In this document: positions 44,530 through 53,508 of the stretch, in pieces | How the letters are laid out: each line of letters begins with the position of its first letter | How positions within the stretch are numbered: the stretch's first letter is position 1 | Assembly (NCBI GenBank): GCA_016708465.1 | Contig: JADJFT010000003.1 | Location: 186,001 to 250,000, forward strand | DNA: 64,000 bases | Reading direction: 5' to 3' | DNA from: Rhodanobacteraceae bacterium | GTDB lineage: Bacteria > Pseudomonadota > Gammaproteobacteria > Xanthomonadales > Ahniellaceae | The notes under the pieces: model-generated | The model's input: the letters and a program-made list of their open reading frames with translations, nothing else | What the model was told of the DNA's origin: nothing | The model's database searches: none | Program-made: the position numbers and the translations under genes

Positions 44530-45902
44530 TCATTCGCTCGCATCCAGCGCCTTCGGGTCGACGCCGAGGTCTTTGAGCTTGCGATAAAGGTGGGTGCGTT
44601 CCATGCCGGAAATGCTGGCGAGACGCGACACCGAGCCGCGGCAGAGGCGAAGTTGCCGCATCAGGTACGCACGTTCGAAGCGGTCACGGGCGTCACGCAG
44701 GGGCAGCGACAGGTCGAGCAGGAAATCGCCGGCCGGTTTTCCAGGGTTCGGAGCGATGATGCCGAGCGCGTCCTCGATTTCGTCGAGATCGATCTCGCCG
44801 TCGCCGCCGATGATCAGCAGGCGCTGCACGAGATTGCGTAGTTCGCGCAGGTTGCCCGGCCAAGGATGTCGACGCAGGCGTTCGATTGCGGCACCGCTCA
44901 GCGTGCGTGGCGGCAGGCTGTCGCGCTGCGCGACCTGTTCCAGTTGCACGCCAAGCAAGGCGGAGATGTCCTCGGGCGCTCACGCAGCGCCGGCACATGC
45001 ACCGACAGCACATTGAGCTGGAAGTACAGGTCTTCGCGCAAGATGCCGGCTTGCAATTCTTGTTCCAGTGGTCGTGTGCTGGAAACGATCACGCGCGCCG
45101 GGAATGGGCGCGGCTTTTGTCCGCCCTCTGGTACGTATTGGCGCGCGGCGATGGCCGATGCCAGTCGCGCCTGCGTGCTCGCGTCGAGGCTGGCGATTTC
45201 GTCGACATACAACGTGCCATTCGCGGCCTGAGCGATCGCGCCGGCTTCTTCGCCGTGCGCAGTCTCACGACCGAACAAGGCGGCGACCCCGCGTTCGCCG
45301 GCCATGGTTGCCGCGGCGAAGTGCGCAAACGGCGCTGCGGCGCGTGGGCCATGGCCATGCACGTAGCGTGCAAGTGCCTCTTTGCCGGTGCCGGTTTCGC
45401 CGCGGATCAGCAAGGGCGCGTCGGCATGCGCGGCGCGTTCCAGTTGTGTACGCAGAATCTGCATCGCGGTACTGCCGCCAATCGGCGGTGGTGGTGCGAC
45501 TCGGGCGCGCAGGCCCTGATTCTCGCGTTTCAGTGCGGCGTGTTCGAAGCCGCGTTGCACGGTGGTCAGCAGCTTGGCCAGTGACACCGGTTTCTCGAGG
45601 AAATCATAGGCGCCGAGTTTCAGCGCGCTCACCGCCGTTTCGATGGTGCCGTGACCGGAGATCATCACCACCGGCACGCCGCTGCCGTGCGCCTGCCATT
45701 CCTGCAGCAGCGCCACACCGTCACCGTCGGGTAGCCAGACATCGAGCAGGATCAGATCCGGCTTGAATGCGGGCACGGCGAGACGTGCTGCGGCCACACT
45801 GTCGGCGGTTTCGACCTGATGGCCTTCGTCGAGCAGGATGTCGCCAATGAGTTGTCGGATGTCCGGCTCGTCGTCGACGACAAGCACGCGATTCTGGTTC
45901 AT
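44530..45902 (-). CDS. NtrX/NtrC-type response regulator without GAFTGA loop (frameshifted near 44975)
   Basis: About 457 residues: receiver domain (VLVVDDEPDIRQLIGDILLD; phospho-Asp in LILLDVWLPDGDG; Lys in FLEKPVS), AAA+ domain with Walker A GETGTGKE and a DEIASLD Walker B, and a Fis-type HTH (SVSRLASISGMERTHLYRKL). The frame breaks near 44975 between HVPALRERP and EDISALLG. The GAFTGA loop that contacts sigma-54 is missing; between ALFG and the Walker B lies only RETAHGEEAGAIAQAANGTL. The C-terminal HLYRKLKDLGV is NtrX-like. Its partner kinase is not visible in the window. Confidence 0.82.
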
Positions 45903-46040
45903 GCAGACCTCGTGGAGCGACGCCGAGCATAGCGAAGCCGGCCACGCTGCGGCGATGCCGCCCGGACTTCGTCAGGTACAGCGCGCGTGGCAGCGCGGCG
46001 GACACTGGCACAATCGGCTTCTTTGTCGCCGGCGCAACCG

Positions 46041-46844
46041 ATGGAACTCAGCCACATCCTCATTCTTGCTTTGATTCAAGCCCTCACCGAATTTCTGCCG
46101 GTATCGAGTTCCGGTCATCTCGGTCTGATCGGGTACCTGCTCGGTTGGGACTATCAGGGCGTCACCTTCGATTTGGCGCTGCATTTCGGCACGCTGATGG
46201 CAGTGCTGATCTATTACCGCCGCGACCTGACCACCATCGCCACCGCCATGCTCACGCGTGATCGCAGCGAGCAAGGTCGCGCCCAACAGCGGCTCGGCCT
46301 CGGGTTGGCGCTCGGCATCATTCCCGCCGCAATCGTCGGATTGACCATGGGTGAGGCGACCGCCGCGACCCTGCGCATACCGGCCTTGATCGCGGTGAAC
46401 CTGATCGCATTCGGCATCCTGCTCGGCATTGCTGATCGCGCCAGTGGCAAGACCCGCAACATCTTCAGTGTGTCGATCAAGGACGCGTTGGTGATCGGCG
46501 CGGCGCAGGCGCTGGCCTTGATTCCGGGTACATCGCGTTCCGGCGTCACCATGACGGCGGGGCTGTTCCTCGGGCTAGACCGCCACGAAGCCGCACGTTA
46601 CAGCTTCCTGATGGGCGTACCGATCACCGCGGCGGCCTGCGCGCATGGTGCGCTCGAGCTGTACAAGAGCGGCGAAGCATTGGTCTGGGTGGATTTTGCG
46701 CTTGGCGCCGCAGTCGCCGCGATCGGCGGTATCGCCTGCATCCACTTTTTGCTGCAATTCCTGCGTCGCCTCGGCCTGATGCCGTTCGTCTGGTATCGCA
46801 TCGTGCTCGGTTTGGTCGTGCTCGGCGTCGTCTACTTGCGCTGA
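46041..46844 (+). CDS. uppP: undecaprenyl-diphosphatase UppP (BacA)
   Basis: 267 residues, multi-pass membrane protein. Both catalytic motifs are present: TEFLPVSSSGHL near the N terminus and IPGTSRSGVTMTAGLFLGL. It recycles the C55 lipid carrier for cell-wall synthesis. The start at 46041 (MELSHILILALIQAL) gives the family N terminus; an in-frame upstream ATG at 45987 does not. Confidence 0.97.
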   Translation: MELSHILILALIQALTEFLPVSSSGHLGLIGYLLGWDYQGVTFDLALHFGTLMAVLIYYRRDLTTIATAMLTRDRSEQGRAQQRLGLGLALGIIPAAIVGLTMGEATAATLRIPALIAVNLIAFGILLGIADRASGKTRNIFSVSIKDALVIGAAQALALIPGTSRSGVTMTAGLFLGLDRHEAARYSFLMGVPITAAACAHGALELYKSGEALVWVDFALGAAVAAIGGIACIHFLLQFLRRLGLMPFVWYRIVLGLVVLGVVYLR

Positions 46845-46860
46845 TCTTGCTGGGTTCTGC

Positions 46861-47274
46861 TCAGGAGAGGAAACGCTGGACCTTGCTGTCGACACTGCGT
46901 GCTTTCGCGGGTGCCGAGCGGGCATCGCGAATCGCGACCGCGAAGGCCGGCAGCAACGCGATCGCCTGTTCCACGGTCACGATCAGGTCCGTCGTGGCCA
47001 CCAGTCGTTGCTCCAGCACGCGAGCAATCAGTTGTTCCAGATGGCTGCTGAAGTCGCTGAGTGCCGACGCGCCGACCAGCGGCGCCGATCCCTTCAAGGT
47101 GTGAAAGCCGCGACGCAGGTTTTTCAATGCTGCCGCGTCGGTGGGATGGCGACGCCAATTCGCACACGCCTGTTGCAGCGAGCGCGTGACATCGGCGAGT
47201 TCGGCAAAGAACACTTCGCGCAGCTCCGCATCGGCTTCATTTTCCGGTGCGTGTGCGCGGCCGGTGGTGGCCAT
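46861..47274 (-). CDS. histidine phosphotransfer (Hpt) protein
   Basis: 137 residues, single Hpt domain. The phosphorylated His lies in LRRGFHTLKGSAPLVGASAL. It should carry phosphate between a hybrid kinase and a response regulator, neither of which is adjacent. Start at 47274 (MATTGRAHAPENEADAELRE) chosen because codons upstream do not look coding. Confidence 0.8.
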   Translation of the reverse strand: MATTGRAHAPENEADAELREVFFAELADVTRSLQQACANWRRHPTDAAALKNLRRGFHTLKGSAPLVGASALSDFSSHLEQLIARVLEQRLVATTDLIVTVEQAIALLPAFAVAIRDARSAPAKARSVDSKVQRFLS

Positions 47275-47419
47275 CGACACGAGTTTGTGCAGCAGCGATT
47301 TGCACCAGGCAATCAAGCAATACGACGCAATGTTGAGCGGGACTCTCTGGATGGTATGCGTTTTTGCGTCCGCCGGCATGGAACCGACGACTTCAACCGA
47401 CCCGCGCCGCCGGCGTCGC

Positions 47420-47692
47420 TCATGGCTGCAGGAATGCGAGCTTCTGCGCACGCGGCAGTCGCCGGATCGCGTGTTCGGCTTTGCTCGCACTGCTGCGGTC
47501 TGCAAATGCCCGAGTACCAAGCAACCGCAGCGGCGGATTCGCCCGCGTGTACTTCGCACCGCGCCCGGCCAGATGCATCGCGTAGCGACGCTCGATGTCA
47601 TTGGTGATGCCGGCGTACCACGCGCCATTGCGGCATTCGATCAGGTAAAGGCACCAGTTAGGCTGGGGTGCGCGGATGGCGTCGTCGTTCAT
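47420..47692 (-). CDS. GIY-YIG nuclease family protein (UPF0213/YhbQ-like)
   Basis: 90 residues. LYLIECRNGAWYAGITNDIE then RRYAMHLAGRGAKYTRANPP is the standard small GIY-YIG layout (Tyr, Arg, His), with the Glu in SKAEHAIRRLPRAQK. A single-domain protein of unclear cellular role; it is unrelated to the toxin tip at 19943. Confidence 0.92.
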   Translation of the reverse strand: MNDDAIRAPQPNWCLYLIECRNGAWYAGITNDIERRYAMHLAGRGAKYTRANPPLRLLGTRAFADRSSASKAEHAIRRLPRAQKLAFLQP

Positions 47693-47744
47693 GGAGCGAT
47701 ACTGTAGTTGGCTCGCGCTTTTGTCGCCCAGTCAAGGAGTGGTC

Positions 47745-48853
47745 ATGAAATCACGTGCCGCCGTAGCCTTCGAAGCCGGCAAACCGTTACAGCTGGTCGA
47801 GCTTGATGTCGCGCCACCGCGCAAGGGCGAAGTGTTGGTGCGGATCACGCATACCGGTGTCTGTCATACCGATGCGTTCACGCTCAGCGGCGATGATCCC
47901 GAAGGCCTGTTTCCGGTCGTGCTCGGGCATGAAGGCGCCGGCATCGTGGTGGCCGTGGGTGAGGGGGTGACCAGCGTCCAGCCTGGCGATCACGTGATCC
48001 CGTTGTACACCGCCGAATGTGGCGAGTGTCTGTTCTGCCGGTCCGGCAAAACCAATCTGTGTGTGGCGGTGCGCGCCACCCAAGGCAAGGGCGTGATGCC
48101 GGATGGCACGTCGCGTTTCTCGTACAACGGCCAGCCGGTCTATCACTACATGGGCTGTAGCACGTTCAGCGAATACACCGTCGTCGCCGAGGTCTCGCTC
48201 GCCAAGATCCATCCGGATGCCAACCCAGAGCACGTCTGCCTGCTCGGTTGTGGCGTCACCACCGGCATCGGCGCCGTACACAACACCGCCAAGGTGCAGC
48301 CGGGCGATTCGGTGGCCGTGTTCGGTCTCGGTGGCATCGGTCTCGCCGTTCTTCAGGGTGCGCGTCAGGCCAAGGCTGGGCGCATCATCGCCGTCGATAC
48401 CAATGCGTCAAAGTTCGATCTCGCGCGGCAAATGGGCGCCACCGACTGCGTCAATCCGAAGGATCACGACAAGCCGGTGCAGCAAGTGATCGTCGAGATG
48501 ACCGGCTGGGGCGTCGACCATTCGTTCGAGTGCATCGGCAACGTGCAGGTGATGCGCGCGGCACTCGAATGCGCACATCGCGGCTGGGGCCAGTCCGTGA
48601 TCATCGGTGTCGCTGGTGCCGGCCAGGAAATCTCGACGCGACCGTTCCAACTCGTCACTGGCCGCAAGTGGATGGGCACCGCGTTCGGTGGCGTCAGGGA
48701 CGCTCGCAATTGCCGGGCATGGTCGAACAATCGATGCGCGGTGAGATCGAGCTTGCACCCTTTGTCACGCATACCTTGCCGCTGACCGAGATCAATCACG
48801 CCTTCGAGTTGATGCACGAAGGTAAGTCCATTCGCAGTGTCATTCACTTCTGA
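47745..48853 (+). CDS. frmA: S-(hydroxymethyl)glutathione dehydrogenase / class III alcohol dehydrogenase (frameshifted near 48700)
   Basis: About 369 residues. Catalytic zinc region THTGVCHTDAFTLSGDDPEG and GHEGAGIV, structural zinc Cys4 (CGECLFCRSGKTNLC), and NAD site GLGGIGLAVLQGARQAKAGR. A one-base loss near 48700 (GTCAGGGACGC, where AAGGG is expected) breaks FGGV from KGRSQLPGMVEQSM. It oxidises S-hydroxymethylglutathione and pairs with the S-formylglutathione hydrolase gene 8 bases downstream for formaldehyde detoxification. AAGGAG ribosome site before the ATG at 47745. Confidence 0.92.
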
Positions 48854-48861
48854 GTCGCGCC

Positions 48862-49728
48862 ATGCAACGTATCGAACATCGCGCCTGCTTCGGCGGCTGG
48901 CAGGAGGTTTACCGACATCGCAGCGACACGCTGGGTTGCGAGATGAATGTCGGTATCTACCTGCCGCCGCAGGTCACGGTGCAGTCCTGCCCGGTGCTGT
49001 ATTGGCTATCGGACCTGACCTGCAGCGAACAGAATGCAATGACCAAGGCCGGATTTCAGCGCTATGCCGCCGAGCACGGTGTGATCGTGGTTACGCCCGA
49101 CACCAGCCCGCGCGGCGCCGGTGTCGCTGATGCTGAAGGCTATGACATCGGCCTCGGTGCCGGTTTCTACATCAACGCGACGCAGCCCCCTTGGGCCGAG
49201 CATTACCGCATGCACGACTACATCGCGCAGGAACTGCCAGCGATGATCGAAGCGCACTTCCCGGCGACCGACGCGCGCAGCATCAGCGGCCACTCGATGG
49301 GTGGACATGGCGCGCTGGTCATCGCGTTACGCGCGCCAGGACGTTACCGCAGTGTCTCGGCGTTCGCGCCGATTGCCGCACCGACTCAAGTGCCATGGGG
49401 CCAGAAAATATTCCGTGCCTATCTCGGCGATGACGAGGCAAGCTGGCGCGCATGGGACGCCTGCGCGCTGCTCGCAAATGCAAGCGAGCGCTTGCCGCTG
49501 CTGATCGACCAAGGCGACGCCGACGAATTCCTCGCCACCCAACTTCGTCCCGACCTCCTGCAGGCCGCCTGCGTGGCCACCGATCATCCGCTGACGCTGC
49601 GCTTGCAGCCCGGCTACGACCACAGCTACTACTTCATCGCCAGCTTCATCGCTGAGCACATGGCGTGGCATGCGGCGGCATTGGTGCGGCCGAGCGACCG
49701 CGCCTCGGGCTGGATCGGCACAGGCTAG
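48862..49728 (+). CDS. fghA: S-formylglutathione hydrolase
   Basis: 288 residues. Esterase-D family: starts IEHRACFGGWQEVYRHRSDT, oxyanion region LSDLTCSEQNAM, the nucleophile elbow SGHSMGGHGALVIAL, and C-terminal GYDHSYYFIASFIAEHMAWH with the catalytic His. It completes glutathione-dependent formaldehyde oxidation to formate with the upstream dehydrogenase. Confidence 0.95.
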   Translation: MQRIEHRACFGGWQEVYRHRSDTLGCEMNVGIYLPPQVTVQSCPVLYWLSDLTCSEQNAMTKAGFQRYAAEHGVIVVTPDTSPRGAGVADAEGYDIGLGAGFYINATQPPWAEHYRMHDYIAQELPAMIEAHFPATDARSISGHSMGGHGALVIALRAPGRYRSVSAFAPIAAPTQVPWGQKIFRAYLGDDEASWRAWDACALLANASERLPLLIDQGDADEFLATQLRPDLLQAACVATDHPLTLRLQPGYDHSYYFIASFIAEHMAWHAAALVRPSDRASGWIGTG

Positions 49729-49774
49729 AATCAAAGCACGCGCGACTCATCGCGACGAAGCACGGAGTGCCGCC

Positions 49775-51292
49775 ATGTCCGAGTTTCTGTTGGCCATCGA
49801 CGCTGGCACCAGCAGTATCCGCGCCATCGTGTTTGATGCGCTAGGAGGTGCGGTAGCGACGGCGCAGCAAGAATTCACGCAGCACTATCCGCAGCCAGGT
49901 TGGGTCGAGCAAGACGCTGATGAGATCTGGGCGACGACACTGGCGGTGGTGCGGCGTGTACTCGCCGAAGCCAGATTGGACGCAGCGCAGATCGCGGCGG
50001 TCGGCATCGCCAACCAACGCGAAACCACGGTGTTGTGGGAGCGCGCAAGCGGGCGGCCGATTCATCGCGCCATCGTTTGGCAGGACCGGCGTACCGCCGA
50101 TGTTTGCGAGCGTTTGCGCGCGGACGGCCATGAAGAAGCGGTCGCAACCAAGACCGGTCTGCTGCTCGATCCCTATTTCTCGGCGACCAAGATCGCGTGG
50201 ATACTGGACACCGTGCCCGGCGCACGCGCTCGGGCTGAACGTGGCGAGTTGTGCTTCGGCACCATTGATGCCTGGTTGCTGTGGAAGTTGAGCGGCGGCG
50301 ACACGTTCGCGACTGATGCGACCAATGCCTCGCGCACCCTGCTGTTCGATCTGCAGGCACAGCGATGGGACGACGAACTGATGACGTTGTTTCGTGTGCC
50401 GCGTGCAGTGCTGCCCGAGGTGCGCGACTCGAATGGCGACTATGGCGCGACCGACGCGACGTGGTTCGGCGCGCCGATGCCGATCCGTGGCGTGCTCGGT
50501 GACCAGCAAGCGGCGCTGGTCGGCCAAGCCTGTTTTGCACCGGGCATGATCAAGAGCACCTATGGCACCGGTTGCTTCGTGGTGATGAATACCGGCGCCG
50601 ACATCGCGCGTTCGCATAACCGCCTGCTCAGTACCGTCGCCTACCGCATCGGCGGTGCAACGACCTATGCGATTGAGGGCAGCATCTTCGTCGCCGGTGC
50701 GGCGATCCAGTGGCTGCGCGACGGACTCAAAGTGATCGATGCGGCGGCGCAGACCGAGGCGATCGCGCGCAATGCTTCCGGCAGCAATGGCGTCTATCTG
50801 GTGCCGGCCTTCACCGGCCTCGGTGCGCCGCATTGGGACCCACACGCGCGCGGCGCCATCTTCGGGCTGACCCGCGATACCGGTATTGCCGAGATCGTCA
50901 CCGCCGGTCTGCAGTCGGTGTGTTTCCAGACCCGCGATCTGCTCGATGCGATGCGCCGCGATGGCGCAGCCAGCGCCTGCACCTTGCGTATCGACGGTGG
51001 CATGGCCGCCAACAATTGGTTCGCGCAATCTCTCGCCGACGTACTCGGTGTGCCGGTCGATCGCCCGAACGTGATCGAAACCACCGCGCTCGGCGCTGCT
51101 TACATGGCTGGGCTCGGCATCGGCCTTTACCAATCACTCGACCAGATCTCGGCACAATGGGGTTGTGAACGCCGCTTCGACGTACAGATGGCAGATGGCA
51201 CACGCGACACCTTGTATCGCGGCTGGAAAGAAGCGGTTATGCGAGTGCTTGCGCCATCGCCAGCAGACACCGCCGCATCGCACCCTGCATGA
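49775..51292 (+). CDS. glpK: glycerol kinase
   Basis: 505 residues, FGGY-kinase family at exact length. Starts LLAIDAGTSSIRAIVFDALG; QEFTQHYPQPGWVEQDADEI; substrate and ATP motifs IVWQDRRTADVCERLRADG and GDQQAALVGQACF, and a C-terminal RIDGGMAANNWFAQSLADVL. It makes glycerol-3-phosphate. No glpF or glpD is next to it in this window. The ATG at 49775 is chosen because the protein begins directly at the first ATP-binding strand. Confidence 0.96.
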   Translation: MSEFLLAIDAGTSSIRAIVFDALGGAVATAQQEFTQHYPQPGWVEQDADEIWATTLAVVRRVLAEARLDAAQIAAVGIANQRETTVLWERASGRPIHRAIVWQDRRTADVCERLRADGHEEAVATKTGLLLDPYFSATKIAWILDTVPGARARAERGELCFGTIDAWLLWKLSGGDTFATDATNASRTLLFDLQAQRWDDELMTLFRVPRAVLPEVRDSNGDYGATDATWFGAPMPIRGVLGDQQAALVGQACFAPGMIKSTYGTGCFVVMNTGADIARSHNRLLSTVAYRIGGATTYAIEGSIFVAGAAIQWLRDGLKVIDAAAQTEAIARNASGSNGVYLVPAFTGLGAPHWDPHARGAIFGLTRDTGIAEIVTAGLQSVCFQTRDLLDAMRRDGAASACTLRIDGGMAANNWFAQSLADVLGVPVDRPNVIETTALGAAYMAGLGIGLYQSLDQISAQWGCERRFDVQMADGTRDTLYRGWKEAVMRVLAPSPADTAASHPA

Positions 51293-51698
51293 ATATCTTC
51301 AGCAACGGCGCGGCTAGCGGCCACACCAACGGTGTCGTGAGTTCGAAGCGGTAGCGCCAAACCACGGTGGTGCCGTCGCCGTTTGCCGTGAACTGCCAAT
51401 CCGCATGACCAGCACGGACTAGCCACGATAGCGGTGGGCGGAAGCCACTGAGAGAGTAGGCGTGACGATGACCCGGTTCGAGTGCGGTGATGCATTCGGT
51501 CATGCGACCGCCATCGGCACTCTCGACAGTGCGGCTGCAGCCGACAGCGGGCGCGGCATGCAGACTGATGCGGGTCAGCGCCGGAATCGGACCGAAGCCA
51601 CGAAACAAGGTTGGGAAACGGTGCGCATCGAGCGTGAGCGCAAACACTGTCGCCGGTGCTGCCGCTAGGGTGAGACGTGCGATCAGATCAATGACCAT
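51237..51698 (-). CDS. SRPBCC/polyketide-cyclase-like protein
   Basis: 153 residues with the START/SRPBCC outline: VIDLIARLTLAAAPATVFAL at the start, HAYSLSGFRPPLSWLVRAGH and a central WQFTANGDGTTVVWRYRFE strand, then a long C-terminal helix. Ligand unknown. It overlaps the convergent glpK 3' end by 56 bases, which is unusual for a real pair, but both frames look coding. Confidence 0.7.
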   Translation of the reverse strand: MVIDLIARLTLAAAPATVFALTLDAHRFPTLFRGFGPIPALTRISLHAAPAVGCSRTVESADGGRMTECITALEPGHRHAYSLSGFRPPLSWLVRAGHADWQFTANGDGTTVVWRYRFELTTPLVWPLAAPLLKIFMQGAMRRCLLAMAQALA

Positions 51699-51760
51699 GA
51701 TGAGTGCGGCGAAGCGAAGTCCACCGCACGAGTCCGGTCATGCCATCGCGCTTGCGCACG

Positions 51761-53425
51761 TCAGTGCGCCGGCTCGGGCGCAGCAAACTTCTTGGCGAAA
51801 AAGTCGCCTTCGTTCCAACTCGGGCGCTGCGGCGCATTCGCAATGCGCGTACCGATCAGTGCGTTCAATGTGGCGATGCGCGCTGCCGTCGGGTAATGAA
51901 TCGGCTGATTCGTATCATCGCTGGGGCGGTGATAGTGCTGATTCAGGAATCCGTCGAGGCGAGCAATGCCGTCGAATTGTGCGTCGCGCCCGGTAATGCC
52001 ACCGTCCAGATACACCGCGGGAATGCCAGCACGAATGAAAGCGTACTGGTCGCTGCGCACGAACACGGTTTCTTCCGGTTTGGGGTCGGGCGACAACGCC
52101 ATGCCGGCATCTTTCGCGGCGGCCTCGACCAGGCCTTTGAGTGACGAATGTTCGATGCCGATCGGCACCATGTCGGTGAGATCGCCGAGCACGACCGGCA
52201 TGTCCATGTTGACGTTCGCAACGATGCCCGACTTGGCCACCGGCGGTGCCGCGACAAAGTGCTGTGCGCCGAGCAGCCCTTTCTCTTCGCCGGTCAGCGC
52301 GACGAACAGCAGTGAACGCTGCGGGCGCAGCGGGGAAGCGGCCACCCGTCGTGCCGCTTCGAGCAGGATCGACATGCCGAGTGCATTATCGAGCGCGCCG
52401 TTGTAGATCCGATCGCCATTGATTTCGGCGCCGATGCCGAGGTGGTCGAGATGCGCGGTCAGCACCACGTGCTCTGCCGCCAGAGTCGGATCTGCACCGG
52501 GCAGGCGCGCGACGACATTGAAACTTTCCGCGCGCTCCATCTGCGTGGCTTGCGCAAGCGTCGCGGTACCGGGCAGATCAAACGACTGCAGTCGACTCTC
52601 GCGCATCATCGTGAATACTTGATCGGCGCTGTGTGCTGAACCGGCGAACAGGATTTCGGCGAGTGCAGCGCGCAGCGACACGCGCACGCGCAGTTCCGGG
52701 AAGCTGTCGATGGGCTCGCCATCAGCATCGCGCAGGCGCATGCCGGCTGATCCCCAGTTCTTCGCGCCAATTGCCCACGGCCGTTTTTCCTCATCGCGCG
52801 GATCGCCTATGCTGATCACGCCGATCGCGCCATGTGCAGCCAACAGCTTGGCTTTCTCCATCCGTGACGCATGGAAGGCGCGTTCATCGACTGGCAAGTC
52901 GGCGGGTGCATTGGACAACACGACGGCGATCTTGCCCTTGAGGTCAATGCCGGCGAAATCGTCATGGCCGAGTTCTGGCGCATGTACGGCTTGGCCGACG
53001 AAGACCAGCGGGGCGCTGATCTCGTCTTGGGCTTGGTTGAAGCTCGCCGACGGCAGGTAGTCCTGTTCGAACTGAAAATCTCGGGCCTGGCCGTCGCGCA
53101 ACAGCGTGAAGCGGGCGCCGTCACGCAGCGCGCGTGCTCGCAACAGCGGTACTGGCTGCAAGTAGCTGCCGGCGTTCACCGGTTCCAGTCCGAGCTTGCG
53201 AAACTCGCTGGCGACATACAGCGCCGCAAGATCGTAGCCGCGCGTGCCGGTTTCGCGACCTTCGAGCAGGTCGTCGGCGAGAAAATGGACATCGGCCTCG
53301 ATACGGCGTGCTGCAGCGACTGTTGTGTCGCCGGCTTCCGTGGTCGGCGCGACACGCTCTGGCGCACAGGCAGCGAGCGTCAGTACGGCGGCGCCGGCGA
53401 ACAGAAAACGCGCAAGCACGGTCAT
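51761..53425 (-). CDS. lipoprotein M28 family zinc peptidase with PA-like domain
   Basis: 554 residues. Lipoprotein signal with lipobox LTLAAC, a protease-associated insertion (SAPLVFVGQAVHAPELGHDD), then the M28 fold: HLDHLG, GALDNALGMS, TGEEKGLLGAQH, NVNMDMPVV and NQHYHRPSDDTN give the expected zinc ligands (His, Asp, Glu, Asp, His). Probably an aminopeptidase held in the outer or inner membrane. Start at 53425 (MTVLARFLFAG); a TTG two codons upstream is also possible. Confidence 0.9.
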   Translation of the reverse strand: MTVLARFLFAGAAVLTLAACAPERVAPTTEAGDTTVAAARRIEADVHFLADDLLEGRETGTRGYDLAALYVASEFRKLGLEPVNAGSYLQPVPLLRARALRDGARFTLLRDGQARDFQFEQDYLPSASFNQAQDEISAPLVFVGQAVHAPELGHDDFAGIDLKGKIAVVLSNAPADLPVDERAFHASRMEKAKLLAAHGAIGVISIGDPRDEEKRPWAIGAKNWGSAGMRLRDADGEPIDSFPELRVRVSLRAALAEILFAGSAHSADQVFTMMRESRLQSFDLPGTATLAQATQMERAESFNVVARLPGADPTLAAEHVVLTAHLDHLGIGAEINGDRIYNGALDNALGMSILLEAARRVAASPLRPQRSLLFVALTGEEKGLLGAQHFVAAPPVAKSGIVANVNMDMPVVLGDLTDMVPIGIEHSSLKGLVEAAAKDAGMALSPDPKPEETVFVRSDQYAFIRAGIPAVYLDGGITGRDAQFDGIARLDGFLNQHYHRPSDDTNQPIHYPTAARIATLNALIGTRIANAPQRPSWNEGDFFAKKFAAPEPAH

Positions 53426-53508
53426 CGACAAAACTCCAGAACGGATGATTCGTACACGCTAACAGCGTGATCGCAGGCCGCTGCGGTGGACGGGACGAGC
53501 CGTGCGCT

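Noticed and set aside
49841..51133. 430-codon minus-strand ORF opposite glpK
   Set aside because: Antisense shadow of a full-length glycerol kinase.
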